64,000 nt of DNA from JAATFS01 sp037145635 (GTDB lineage Bacteria > Pseudomonadota > Gammaproteobacteria > Xanthomonadales > Xanthomonadaceae): contig JBBCXB010000004.1 in assembly GCA_037145635.1 (NCBI GenBank), forward strand, positions 1-64,000, in the 5' to 3' direction. The notes under the pieces are model-generated. The model had not been told where the DNA came from. It searched no databases and saw nothing but the letters and a program-made list of their open reading frames with translations. Shown piece by piece: positions 21,081-29,912 of the stretch. Both the position numbers and the translations under genes were made by a program. Position 1 is the first letter of the stretch. Every line of letters begins with the position of its first letter.

Positions 21081-21425
21081 TCAGGCCGCGTCCGGCAGCG
21101 TCGGCACGGCCGGACGCCGGCGCAGCCCGGTCTGCGCGATGGTCCAGGTGGACAGCCCGAAGCCCACCAGGATGGTGTCGGTGGCGATCTCGAAGGCCGC
21201 GGTCTGCGCCGGCGTGAAGTTGCGGGTGAGGTCGTCGTAGAACTCCTTGAACTCGCTCCACCAGTCCAGGTCGCTCTTGCTGGAATACACGCGTGCGCCG
21301 ACGTACTCGTTGACCAGCACCATGGCGGTGCGCACTTCCTCGTCGGTCACGCCGCGGCGGAAGATCCGGTCCTCGATGGCCCCCGTCGGGGCCTGCTGCC
21401 TCGGCCTCTCCTTCGTTCCGTTCAT
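21081..21425 (-). CDS. Hypothetical protein, 114 aa
   Basis: Not recognised. The product has a charged N-terminal half (DRIFRRGVTDEEVRTAMVL), a Trp/Phe-rich middle (DLDWWSEFKEFYDDLTRNF) and a C-terminal hydrophobic patch (ILVGFGLSTWTIAQTGL) that could be amphipathic or one weak membrane segment. No signal peptide is evident. It stands alone between cheW and a small plus-strand gene. The frame shows the G/C third-position bias of real genes here, which is the main support. Confidence 0.6.
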   Translation of the reverse strand: MNGTKERPRQQAPTGAIEDRIFRRGVTDEEVRTAMVLVNEYVGARVYSSKSDLDWWSEFKEFYDDLTRNFTPAQTAAFEIATDTILVGFGLSTWTIAQTGLRRRPAVPTLPDAA

Positions 21426-21606
21426 AACCCGCTCTGCTGCATCCTAGATGGCGCACAGCTTGCGCATCGTCCCGTATAGGCGCGGTGTAGCGGCGCCGGC
21501 GCGGCGCGCATTCATCCGGCCGCCCGGCGCGGGCCGGGTCCCGTTCACGTGCGCAGCACGCGAAAGGCTGCTATAGCTGCTGCAGGCACCCCCCAGCGAG
21601 GCACGA

Positions 21607-21780
21607 ATGGCGACACTGCGTACGAGCAAGGCTGTTCCTCCGTCCACCGTCTACGTCTCCCCGCGGGAGAACAAGCTGATCACCCACGAGCAGCTGCATA
21701 CCCACCTGCAGGCGTTCCAGCAGGCCGGCGGCGTGATCGAGCGCCTGGGCACCACGTCCACGCTCAAGAAGATCGGCTGA
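21607..21780 (+). CDS. Hypothetical small protein, 57 aa
   Basis: A short frame opening MATLRTSKAVPPSTVYVS and ending VIERLGTTSTLKKIG. Support comes from a GAGG ribosome-binding site 5 nt before the ATG, a TATAGC -10-like box about 35 bp upstream, codon bias like its neighbours, and a soluble globular composition (SPRENKLITHEQLHTHLQAF) with two predicted helices. The function is unknown; it might be a small basic nucleic-acid- or protein-binding factor, but no motif proves this. Confidence 0.6.
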   Translation: MATLRTSKAVPPSTVYVSPRENKLITHEQLHTHLQAFQQAGGVIERLGTTSTLKKIG

Positions 21781-21808
21781 GTTCGGGCCGGCGCGCCGGC
21801 GGCGCGGC

Positions 21809-23599
21809 TCACTCCGGGTGCGGCCCAAACTCCAGGGCCGCGCCGGTCGCCAGCTGCAGCGCCAGCTCGGGCGTCATCGGGCGGGCCAGCAGGTAGCCCT
21901 GGCCCTCGTCGCAGCCCCATTCCTGCAGCAACCGCAGGTCGCCCAGGTTCTCCACGCCTTCGGCCACCGTGCTGTAGCCCAGGCGGCGTGCCAGGCGGAT
22001 CACCGCCTCGGCCTTCAGCGCGGCGGTGGGCGCCAGCGCGATGCCCGACACCAGGCTGCGGTCCAGCTTGATCACGCTGATCGGCAGTTCGGTCAGGTAG
22101 CCGAAGTTGCTGTAGCCGCTGCCGAAGTCGTCGATCGCGATGCGCACGCCGCCGCCCTGCATCGTCCGCAGCTGCGGCAGCGCGTGCCGGTGGTTGCTGA
22201 TCCACTCGCCCTCGGTGACCTCGACCTCGACCCGTCCCGGATCGACCCCGTGCTCGGCGCAAAGCGCCAGCAGCTCCTCGGCGGGCGAGCCGTTGTCGAA
22301 GTCCCGTGGCGACAGGTTGAGCGAGAGCTGCAGCTGCGGGGCCGCCGCCTGCCACTGCCCGAGCTGCGCGATGGCGTGCTCCATCACCCAGCGGCTCACC
22401 ACCGCCATCAGCGCGGTCTTCTCGAACACCGGGATGAACTCGTCCGGGCTCACCGCGCCCAGCTCGGGATGGTCCCAGCGCAGCAGCGCCTCGACGCCGC
22501 GCACCCGCAGGTCGGACAGCCGTACCCGCGGCTGGTAGAGCAGGTGGAACTCGCCATCGAGCAGCCCGGCCTCGGCGTCGGCCGCCAGGCGGTAGGCGCG
22601 GGTGAGCTGGTCGTCGCGGTCGCGGGTGTACCAGGCGATCGGGATGCCCTGGCTGAGCGCCGCGTGCACGGCGATCAACGCCTTGCGCACCACGTCGCCG
22701 GCCTCCGTCGCATCGGCATGGAACGGCACCACGCCGGCATGGAACAGCGGCGACATCGGCACCCCGGCCGCCGACAGCGGCTCGCGCAGGCCCTCGCGCA
22801 GCCGCATCAGCAGCTCGTTGAGTCCGCCGGCGGTGCGTCCGCCGAGCACGAAGGCGAAGCGGGTGGACGACAGGTGGTAGACCTTGGCGGCGCCGTCCAG
22901 CAGCGTCACCAGCCGCTGCCCGGCCTGGCGGATCAGCGACTCCATCGGCGCCATGCCCAGCACCTGGCCGGCCTCGTTCGCGCTCTGCAGGTCCATCACG
23001 TCCACCAGGACCGCATGCAGCTCGGCGCCGCGGCGGCGCTCGGCCAGGGTGAGCAGGTCCGCCTGGAACTGCTGGCGGTTGCTCATCCCGCTGATCGCCT
23101 CGCGTCGCCCCACCGAGAGCTTCAGCTCGATATGGGTCATCACCACCTGCACCAGCGTGACCAGCTTGCGCCGTTCGTCGGCGGTGAGGTGGCGCGGCTC
23201 GTAGCCGATCAGGCAGATCGTGCCTAGCGCGTGCCCGGACGGGCTGCGCAGCGCGGCGCCGGCGTAGAAGCGCATGAAGGGCTCGCCGGTCACCATCGGG
23301 TTGTCGGCGAAGCGGCGGTCCTTGCTCAGGTCCGGCACCTCAAGGATCTCGTCGCCGGTCTCGATCGCATGGGCGCAGATCGAGACCCGCCGGTCGGTGC
23401 GGGTGAGCTCGGTGCCGACCTTGGAGATGAAGCGCTGCGAGTCGGCATCGACGATCGTCACCATCACCACCGGCACGCCGAAGGTGAAGGCGGCGAGCCG
23501 GGTGATCGGGTCGAGCGAGGCCCCCAGGTCGGGGTCGAGCACGTCCAGTGCGTTGACCATCGCGACACGTTCGAGCTCGTAACTGTCGATCAGCGGCAT
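21809..23599 (-). CDS. GAF - degenerate GGDEF - EAL cyclic-di-GMP phosphodiesterase
   Basis: A 596-residue cytoplasmic protein. A GAF sensor (about 30-165) is followed by a GGDEF-like domain (175-320) that has lost its signature (RFAFVLGG at that place), so no cyclase activity is expected. The intact EAL domain (335-590) has EALLRW, the Asn in LSLNLS, DDFGSGYSN, IKLDRS and AEGVEN, so it should hydrolyse c-di-GMP. The start at 23599 (MPLIDSYELER) fits other GAF-domain signalling proteins. Upstream ATGs at 23620 and 23656 are possible. It lies near a chemotaxis pair and may tune motility. Confidence 0.9.
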   Translation of the reverse strand: MPLIDSYELERVAMVNALDVLDPDLGASLDPITRLAAFTFGVPVVMVTIVDADSQRFISKVGTELTRTDRRVSICAHAIETGDEILEVPDLSKDRRFADNPMVTGEPFMRFYAGAALRSPSGHALGTICLIGYEPRHLTADERRKLVTLVQVVMTHIELKLSVGRREAISGMSNRQQFQADLLTLAERRRGAELHAVLVDVMDLQSANEAGQVLGMAPMESLIRQAGQRLVTLLDGAAKVYHLSSTRFAFVLGGRTAGGLNELLMRLREGLREPLSAAGVPMSPLFHAGVVPFHADATEAGDVVRKALIAVHAALSQGIPIAWYTRDRDDQLTRAYRLAADAEAGLLDGEFHLLYQPRVRLSDLRVRGVEALLRWDHPELGAVSPDEFIPVFEKTALMAVVSRWVMEHAIAQLGQWQAAAPQLQLSLNLSPRDFDNGSPAEELLALCAEHGVDPGRVEVEVTEGEWISNHRHALPQLRTMQGGGVRIAIDDFGSGYSNFGYLTELPISVIKLDRSLVSGIALAPTAALKAEAVIRLARRLGYSTVAEGVENLGDLRLLQEWGCDEGQGYLLARPMTPELALQLATGAALEFGPHPE

Positions 23600-23794
23600 G
23601 GGAGCGGCCAGGCAGGGCATCCGGTTGCCGGAGATCCTACGGCCGGACCGGTGCACGCCGCGTGCCCGTCCCGGCGCTGCATGAAGCCTTCATCGTGGAT
23701 CGGCACCGCCGCGCGGGGAGCGCCCGCGGCGGCGGCGGGCAGCGCTCCCGAGCAAAGCGGCCGGTACCCGGGCGCGGCGCGCCGCGACGGCCTA

Positions 23795-23823
23795 TTGGCT
23801 TCTGCCGTGCGCGAAGCTAGAAT
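23795..23823 (+). promoter_or_regulatory. Sigma-70 promoter upstream of tRNA-Ala
   Basis: TTGGCT at 23795-23800, a 17-bp spacer and TAGAAT at 23818-23823, followed by a G/C-rich discriminator. The mature tRNA starts about 90 nt after the predicted transcription start, which would leave a long 5' leader to be removed. Confidence 0.6.
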
Positions 23824-23920
23824 TGGCCCCATCGCGTGAAACGGTGGCTCGGCTGGACGAGCACCGCATGGCCGGTACCACCCACGGCCTGGCGCGATCC
23901 CGGATCCAGTTCCCACTCGT

Positions 23921-23996
<76 letters not shown>

Positions 23997-24007
23997 CTCT
24001 TCGCTAC

Positions 24008-24039
24008 GAAAGCCCCGACGCCCAGGCGCCGGGGCTTTC
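24008..24039 (+). terminator. Hairpin terminator after tRNA-Ala
   Basis: Perfect 10-bp arms GAAAGCCCCG (24008-24017) and its complement (24030-24039), with a 12-nt loop, begin 11 nt after the tRNA. The A/T-rich base of the stem (TTTC) is followed by only a broken T tract. Confidence 0.7.
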
Positions 24040-24087
24040 GCGTTCTGGGCACGCCGCGCCGGGGCGACCCGCGGCGCGGCGGGCCGC

Positions 24088-24276
24088 TCAGTCGGCCTTG
24101 TCCGCGTCCGTGCGCGGCTTGCGGCTTTCCGCATCGTGGATCCGCTGGTCCTGTTGCGCCGGCCGCTGCTTGGCGGTGTCGTCGTGCTGCCGGTCCTGCC
24201 GGCTTTCCTGCGTACCTTCGCGATGGCCTTCGCCACTGCGCTGGTCGTTGCCCGGGGTGCTGCCGGTGCTGGCCAT
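24088..24276 (-). CDS. Small hydrophilic protein, 62 aa
   Basis: A very polar, probably disordered protein rich in Gln, Arg, Asp, Glu and Gly (GNDQRSGEGHREGTQESR) with no hydrophobic core. A strong ribosome-binding site (CAGGAGG, about 8 nt before the ATG at 24276) supports expression. The composition resembles small stress-associated or desiccation-type hydrophilic proteins, but no family motif was recognised. Confidence 0.6.
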   Translation of the reverse strand: MASTGSTPGNDQRSGEGHREGTQESRQDRQHDDTAKQRPAQQDQRIHDAESRKPRTDADKAD

Positions 24277-24431
24277 GTCGTTGCCTCCTGGAGGGGCGGG
24301 TAGGGAGTCGAGGACCCGACGTTAGCGCGCCGCATGTGATCCCGGCGGCATGGCAACGCTCAGAAAAGCATGTCCGAGCATCGGCGGGTCCTCACGCAAC
24401 TCCGCAGGCTTCAATATCCGACGTGTAAGCC

Positions 24432-25700
24432 CTACCAGCCCAGGTTCGTGTTTTGAGTGAGTCCGCTACCCACGTTCGGTCCTTTCCACAGCACGTTGCC
24501 CATGGCCAGTCCATGGCGGCCGTCGCCCCAAAAGAGCGATTCCTTTCCGCTGGTTCTGCAATGATTCCCGATGATCGAAACCTCGGCAGCATTGTGGAAG
24601 AACATGGCTGTGTCGCTGGTGTTGTTGAAGATGTTGTTGTGGACCGTAACGCTGTGAATCGAGCCGATGACTTCGGAGACGACGGACAGCTGAAAGCTCC
24701 CGCCCTCGAAGGTATTGTCCGAGATGGTCACCGAGTTGGCATTCCCATCCACCTGCAAGACGATTCCTCCTCCCTGGTGGCAGGAGAGCCAATTTCCCAG
24801 GCACTTAACGTACGAACTGTTGTTCGTTATTTTTATGGACCCGGTGGCAACCTGGTCGATGATGTTGTGGGCGATGATTATTTCCAGGCCACGGTCGACG
24901 TATACGCCATAGCCTGAGCCTGCCGAGCAGAGAATGGTGTTGTTGGTTATTCTCACGCCTTCTGCCTGGGCCTGCTCTGCGCCGAGAAAGACGCCGCCGC
25001 ACCCTAGGATGTAGTTGCCGTCGATGAAGGAATTGATGCCGCCGCTGCGGCTATAGATCGCGTATCCCCCAATCGAGTTGAAGAACGAATCACGAATCTG
25101 ATAGGCCTCGCCGCCTACACAGTGGAAGCCATTCGAAAGCATGCGTGAGAACGCGAGGCGACTGATGGTGACTGTCCGGTCGTCGGGCCTTTCTGGTGTC
25201 GGATAGGCGTATTCGATTCCATTCTGTGCACGGCCCGAGCCATCCAGGCCGATGTCCTCGACCACCCCGTTTCCACCGAGGATGTAAAGCATCGCCACGT
25301 TGGCGGGGAAATCGGGGCCAGCCTGGAGGGTGCAGTTCTGGCCTGATCCACATACCACGAAGCCGGACGTGCTGTTTACTTTGCTCTTGATGAATACAGG
25401 GAAATTGATTCGGTATGTCCCCGGCGGGAAGTAGACCACGCCGCCACTGGTTCCCACGCTGTCCAGCGCTGCTTGAATGGCCGCCTGGTCATCGTTTGTC
25501 CCGTCTCCGAATGCACCAAAGTCCTTGACGTTCAAAAATGGCTGCGCGGCGGATGAGATCGACGCGGCGCCTGAAGAAACGGTTGCCGTCATGCCGGCGC
25601 CTGCGATGGCGCCCAGGCCCAGCAATTTCGTGAAGCTTCGCCGTTTTTGGATCACGCTGGGCGATGCAGCTAGAGGTCCCGTGTGGTCTGATCGTGTCAT
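24432..25700 (-). CDS. Tat-exported pectate-lyase-fold protein, probably acquired
   Basis: A 422-residue exported protein. The N terminus carries a twin-arginine signal (KRRSFTKLLGLGAIAGAG), so it should be exported folded. The mature part begins FLNVKDFGAFGDGTNDDQAA, the typical opening of pectate-lyase-superfamily / GH28-related beta-helix proteins, followed by many short helix coils (NNTILC, SDNTFEGG, HNNIFNNTS). The substrate and catalytic residues cannot be assigned; polysaccharide lyase, hydrolase or surface beta-helix are all possible. Base composition is near 50-57% GC against about 70% around it, which points to recent transfer. The ATG at 25700 was chosen for its GAAAGGA ribosome-binding site; another lies 11 codons upstream. 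Confidence 0.85.
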   Translation of the reverse strand: MTRSDHTGPLAASPSVIQKRRSFTKLLGLGAIAGAGMTATVSSGAASISSAAQPFLNVKDFGAFGDGTNDDQAAIQAALDSVGTSGGVVYFPPGTYRINFPVFIKSKVNSTSGFVVCGSGQNCTLQAGPDFPANVAMLYILGGNGVVEDIGLDGSGRAQNGIEYAYPTPERPDDRTVTISRLAFSRMLSNGFHCVGGEAYQIRDSFFNSIGGYAIYSRSGGINSFIDGNYILGCGGVFLGAEQAQAEGVRITNNTILCSAGSGYGVYVDRGLEIIIAHNIIDQVATGSIKITNNSSYVKCLGNWLSCHQGGGIVLQVDGNANSVTISDNTFEGGSFQLSVVSEVIGSIHSVTVHNNIFNNTSDTAMFFHNAAEVSIIGNHCRTSGKESLFWGDGRHGLAMGNVLWKGPNVGSGLTQNTNLGW

Positions 25701-25794
25701 GTCGTCGTCCTTTTCTTTCAAGTGTGTGCACATTGCCCGAATTGTTCATCCGCAATGCTTTATTTAATACATGCCCGCATAAACCGCTGGAAAC

Positions 25795-26895
25795 TTAACT
25801 TCCGGTTCCATCCTCCGTGCTGGCGACCAGGTGCATTAATCGCTCCTCCAGTTCGGCTCGCCGCCACTGCCCCAGCGCCGGCGGCCAGGCGCGCCGCTCC
25901 AGCAGCGTCTCCAGGTGGCGGCGCGAGGCGAGGATGCCGTCGGGCAGCTCGAGTTCGCGGCTGCGGCTGGCGACCGCCTCCTGCAGGCGCTTGAGCACGG
26001 CCTTGTTGGCGTCGTTGGCGGCCAGCGCCAGCGGCGCCTCGGCTTCGTCCGCCAGCGCCGTGGTCAGGGCCTGCAGGATCGGTTCTGCGAGCTTGCGTGG
26101 CGCCTTCGGGAACTTGTCGAACACCCGCAGCAGCGCCGTCAGGTCCGCGGGCGGCACCCGGGCCAGGGTGGTGGCCAGTTCGTTGTCCAGGATCCAGCTG
26201 CGCGGCTTGTCGCTCGTGCGCGCCTGCACGTCGCGCCAGCGCAGCAGCCGCAGCAGGCGCAGCTGCGCGTCGGCCTCGAGGAACTGGGCCGAGCGCATCG
26301 AGGTGTGCGGCCAGCGCTCGCCCTCGTCGTGCTCGACCGTGGCCAGCAGGCGCTCGCCGTCCTCGGCCAGCCAGCCCCCGCGCTGCTGCGCGGCGAGGCG
26401 GCGCCCGATCTCGTCGTGCAGCGCGAACAGGTAGCGGACATCGTCGGCGGCGTATTCCAGCTGCGCCGGCGACAGCGGGCGGCGCAGCCAGTCCGAGCGG
26501 GTCTCGCCCTTGGCCAGCAGGGTGCCGGTCACCTCCTGCACCAGCTTCTGGTAGCCGATCCCGCCGGCGATGCCGGCCAGGGCGGCGCCGATCTGGGTAT
26601 CGAACAGCGGGCGCGGCAGCACGCCGCAGGCGCACTTGAACGCCACCAGGTCCTCGCTGGCGCTGTGCATGACCTTGACGATGTCCGGTGCCGTGAGCCA
26701 CGGCCGCAGCGCATCGGTCATGCCCGGGATCAGCGGGTCGATCAGCAGGATCTCCTCGCCCACGGCCATCTGCACCAGCGCCAGCTGCGGCCAGTAGGTG
26801 CGCTCGCGGATGAACTCGGTATCCAGGCCGATCCGGGTCGGCCGCGATGCCAGGCGTTCCGTGAGTTCGGCGGGTTGCTTGATCCAGTAGGGCAC
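25795..26895 (-). CDS. rnd: Ribonuclease D
   Basis: A 366-residue 3'-5' exoribonuclease for tRNA and stable-RNA maturation. The DEDD exonuclease domain (about 10-180) has Exo I GLDTEFIRERTYWPQLALVQ, Exo II in VMHSASEDL, and Exo III AADDVRYLFAL. An HRDC domain (about 210-290) has DNELATTLARVPP. The proposed start is GTG at 26895 (VPYWIKQP), which places the first catalytic block where the family has it. An ATG 20 codons upstream (26955) gives an unlikely N-terminal tail. Confidence 0.93.
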   Translation of the reverse strand: MPYWIKQPAELTERLASRPTRIGLDTEFIRERTYWPQLALVQMAVGEEILLIDPLIPGMTDALRPWLTAPDIVKVMHSASEDLVAFKCACGVLPRPLFDTQIGAALAGIAGGIGYQKLVQEVTGTLLAKGETRSDWLRRPLSPAQLEYAADDVRYLFALHDEIGRRLAAQQRGGWLAEDGERLLATVEHDEGERWPHTSMRSAQFLEADAQLRLLRLLRWRDVQARTSDKPRSWILDNELATTLARVPPADLTALLRVFDKFPKAPRKLAEPILQALTTALADEAEAPLALAANDANKAVLKRLQEAVASRSRELELPDGILASRRHLETLLERRAWPPALGQWRRAELEERLMHLVASTEDGTGS

Positions 26896-26989
26896 GTGAT
26901 TTCCGTCGGCGGGCAGGGTTTGCGCAGACCGCGCAGAATAGCCTAACGTCGCCATCGCCCGCCGAGGGTGGGACTGCGGAGGAGAGCGA

Positions 26990-28846
26990 TTGCGTACCAG
27001 CGGCAACCGGAAACGAGCAGGGGCGCTGCTGGCGCTGGTCCTGGCCGGGTGCTCGCCCGCGCCCGAGCCGTCCACGCCGGCCGCGACGCAGGCGCCGGCC
27101 GCTGCCCGGACCCGGCCCAGCGTGGTCATCGGGGGGGAGGAGTCGGCCGAGACCGTGTCCACCTGGCAGGCGCCGGCCGCAGACCTGGGCGATGCGCCGC
27201 TGGCCGCGGTACGCCGGCGCGCCGCGCAGGCGCTGAAGGAGGGGCGGCTGTTCCGCAGTGGCGACGACGCCATTCCGCTGTACCTGGCGATCCAGGCCCG
27301 CTGGGGCGCGAACGACCCGGCCGCGCGCCAGGGCCTGCGCCAGTCCCGGCGGGCGCTGCTGGCGCAGGGCCGCGCGCTGCTGGCACGCACCGAGCAGCAG
27401 GGCGACGCGCTGGAGCAGGCGCGCGCGATCGCGATAGTGGCGCTGGCGCTGGCGCCCGACGACGCCGAGGTGCGCGCGCTGCAGCAGCAGGTGGAGACCG
27501 CGCAGCGGGTGCTGGCGTACAACCGCGCCGGCGAGGACGACCTGCGCGCCGACCGGCTCGACGAGGAAGGCGGCGCGCTCGGCAACTTCCGCGACGCGCT
27601 GGCGCTGGACGGCGGCGACCGCCGGGCCCGGCAGGGCCTGGCCGCGGTCGAGAGCGCGCTGATCCGCCGTGCCGAGAGGGCGGCCGAGGCGTCGGATTTC
27701 CCCGCGGCCGCGGTCTGGCTGGCGCAGGCCGCGGACGTGCGCGACGCCTCCCCTGCGGTGGTCGACGCACGCCAGCGCATACGGGCCGTGCGCACCGGGC
27801 AGATCGCGGCGCTGCACGACGCCGCGCTCGCCGACCTGGTCACGCCCCAGGGCCTCAAGCCGGCAGGCGAGAAGCTGGCCGAGGTGCTGCGCATCGCCGA
27901 CCCCGGCGACCCGGTGGCCGGCGACCTGCGCCGGCGGCTGGAGCTGGCCACGCACTACGGCAGCTTCCGCCCGGGCCAGGTGTTCACCGACGGCATGCAC
28001 AACGGCGGGCGCGGCCCGCAGATGATCGTGGTGCCGCACGGCGCGTTCCGCATGGGTGCGGACGAGAACGAGCCCGGCAGCACCGACGCCGAGCGCCCCG
28101 CCCACTACGTGCGTTTCGAACGCGGCTTCGCGATGTCGATCACCGAGGTCACGGTGGGCGAGTTCCGCCGCTTCGTGGCGGACGCCAACGCACGTCCGCG
28201 CGCCACCCGGCGCGGCCACTCCACGGTCTACGACGAGCGCAGCGGCAATTTCCTGCGCCGCAGCGGGGTGGACTGGCAGTCGGGCTACAACGGCGCCCCG
28301 GCGGTGCCGAACAGCCCGTTGATGCACGTCAGCGTGCGCGATGCCGAGGCCTACGCGGCCTGGCTGACCGCGCAGACCGGGCGGCACTACCGGCTGCCGA
28401 GCGAGGCCGAGTTCGAATACGCGCTGCGCGCCGGCAGCGCCGGCCGCTATCCCTGGGGCAGCGCCGGCACGCCGCCGGCGGGGAGCGGCAACTTCACCGG
28501 CGGCAACGACGTCTCGCCCGGCGGCCGGCACTGGAGCAACGCGTTCGTCGGCTACGGCGACGGCTTCTGGGGCCCGGCACCGGTGGCCCGCTTCCGCGCC
28601 AACGCCTGGGGCCTGCACGACATGGCCGGCAACCTCAGCGAATGGGTGGCCGACTGCTGGCATGCCAGCTACCGCCGCGCCCCGGCCGACGGCGCGGCCT
28701 GGTTCAACCCCGGCTGCCGGCAGCGGCTGGTGCGCGGCGGCAGCTGGGCGAACTCGCCGCAGCAGACCCGCGCGGCCTGGCGGTTGTCACAGGACTCGGA
28801 CACCACCAGTGCCAGGATCGGCTTCCGGCTGGTCCGCGGCATCTGA
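26990..28846 (+). CDS. Lipoprotein with FGE-sulfatase (SUMF1-like) domain
   Basis: A 618-residue lipoprotein. The start is a TTG at 26990 behind a strong GGAGGAG site, and a lipobox (LVLAGC) makes Cys21 the lipidated residue. Residues 70-330 are helical, TPR-like and Ala/Arg-rich. Residues 340-618 are an FGE-sulfatase domain: FRMGADENEPGSTDAERP, LPSEAEFEYALRAG, GNLSEWVADCW and RLVRGGSW. True formylglycine-generating activity is not implied; in this family the fold often binds ligands or acts in envelope complexes. The M48 protease gene follows 38 bp downstream, probably in the same operon. Confidence 0.88.
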   Translation: MRTSGNRKRAGALLALVLAGCSPAPEPSTPAATQAPAAARTRPSVVIGGEESAETVSTWQAPAADLGDAPLAAVRRRAAQALKEGRLFRSGDDAIPLYLAIQARWGANDPAARQGLRQSRRALLAQGRALLARTEQQGDALEQARAIAIVALALAPDDAEVRALQQQVETAQRVLAYNRAGEDDLRADRLDEEGGALGNFRDALALDGGDRRARQGLAAVESALIRRAERAAEASDFPAAAVWLAQAADVRDASPAVVDARQRIRAVRTGQIAALHDAALADLVTPQGLKPAGEKLAEVLRIADPGDPVAGDLRRRLELATHYGSFRPGQVFTDGMHNGGRGPQMIVVPHGAFRMGADENEPGSTDAERPAHYVRFERGFAMSITEVTVGEFRRFVADANARPRATRRGHSTVYDERSGNFLRRSGVDWQSGYNGAPAVPNSPLMHVSVRDAEAYAAWLTAQTGRHYRLPSEAEFEYALRAGSAGRYPWGSAGTPPAGSGNFTGGNDVSPGGRHWSNAFVGYGDGFWGPAPVARFRANAWGLHDMAGNLSEWVADCWHASYRRAPADGAAWFNPGCRQRLVRGGSWANSPQQTRAAWRLSQDSDTTSARIGFRLVRGI

Positions 28847-28884
28847 GCGCGGCCCGGCCTCCACCGGCACAGGGCAGAGGGACG

Positions 28885-29799
28885 ATGGGCAACAATCCGT
28901 TTGGCGGGAACGCGGCGCGCCCGGGCGGGCGGGCGCCGGGGCGCTTCGGCAACGTGCGCTGGCTGGTGCTGGTGGCGTTCGCCGGCTATGCGGCGTTCTA
29001 CTGGTTCTCCAACCGCAGCGAGGACCCGTACACCGGCGAGAAGGTGCTGATCGACAGCTCGCTCGGGGTGGAGCAGGAGAAGGCGCTCGGCCTGCAGGCC
29101 TACCAGGAGATCCTGAGCCAGGAGCACCCGGTCGATCCGCAGTCGCAGCCGGCGCAGCAGGTGCGCGCGATCGCCCAGCGCCTGATCGCCAAGGTGGACG
29201 TGGTCGAGACCGCCCTGGCCGCCGAGCACGGCATGCAGCCCAGCCACTACGCGCGCGGCTTCGACTGGGACGTCAACGTCATCCAGTCCGACCAGGCCAA
29301 CGCCTTCTGCCTGCCCGGCGGCAAGATGGCGGTCTACACTGGCCTGTTCCCGGTGGCGCAGAACGCCAACGCGATGGCGGTGGTGATGGGGCACGAGATC
29401 GCGCATGCGCTGTTGCGCCACGGCGCGCAGCGCATGGCCCAGCAGAAGCTGACGCAGATCGGCCAGATGGCCGGTGCCGCCAGTGGCATGGACGTGCAAC
29501 AGCAGCAGATGATGATGGCGGCGATGGGCTACGGCTACCTGCTGCCGTACGCGCGCAACCATGAGACCCAGGCCGACGAGGTCGGCCTGATGCTGGCCGC
29601 CGCCGCCTGCTTCGACCCGCAGGAGGCCATCCCCCTGTGGCAGCGCATGAGTGCGTCCAGCGGCGGGCAGGCGCCACCGGAGTTTTCCTCCACGCATCCC
29701 AACCCCGGGACCCGCATCCAGAACCTGCAGGCGCTGATGCCCAAGGCGATGACCTACCGCCAGCGGTTCTGCGAGCAGGCGTCCACCGCCGCGCGCTGA
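28885..29799 (+). CDS. M48 family metallopeptidase, membrane anchored
   Basis: A 304-residue zinc protease. One N-terminal membrane segment (about residues 24-42) anchors it, with the catalytic domain on the periplasmic side. The zinc motif HEIAH occurs in VVMGHEIAHALLRHG and the third ligand in NHETQADEVG. A Met/Gln-rich stretch (MDVQQQQMMMAAMGYG) separates them. This is the Loi/YcaL-type class that clears misfolded outer-membrane proteins. It probably shares an operon with the preceding lipoprotein gene. Confidence 0.92.
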   Translation: MGNNPFGGNAARPGGRAPGRFGNVRWLVLVAFAGYAAFYWFSNRSEDPYTGEKVLIDSSLGVEQEKALGLQAYQEILSQEHPVDPQSQPAQQVRAIAQRLIAKVDVVETALAAEHGMQPSHYARGFDWDVNVIQSDQANAFCLPGGKMAVYTGLFPVAQNANAMAVVMGHEIAHALLRHGAQRMAQQKLTQIGQMAGAASGMDVQQQQMMMAAMGYGYLLPYARNHETQADEVGLMLAAAACFDPQEAIPLWQRMSASSGGQAPPEFSSTHPNPGTRIQNLQALMPKAMTYRQRFCEQASTAAR

Positions 29800-29912
29800 G
29801 CCCGCCCGGCGCGGCTTAACCGCGTCCAAGCGGCGGCCGGCCGGGCCGCTGCGCGGCGCGGAACCTGCGCGCATGCTTCCGGTCGAAGCGGCAGCGACAA
29901 CGGAGCAGGACG

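Noticed and set aside
26990..28846. True formylglycine-generating enzyme for sulfatases
   Set aside because: No sulfatase gene is nearby and the N-terminal half is a TPR-like lipoprotein; the domain is shared by many non-FGE proteins.
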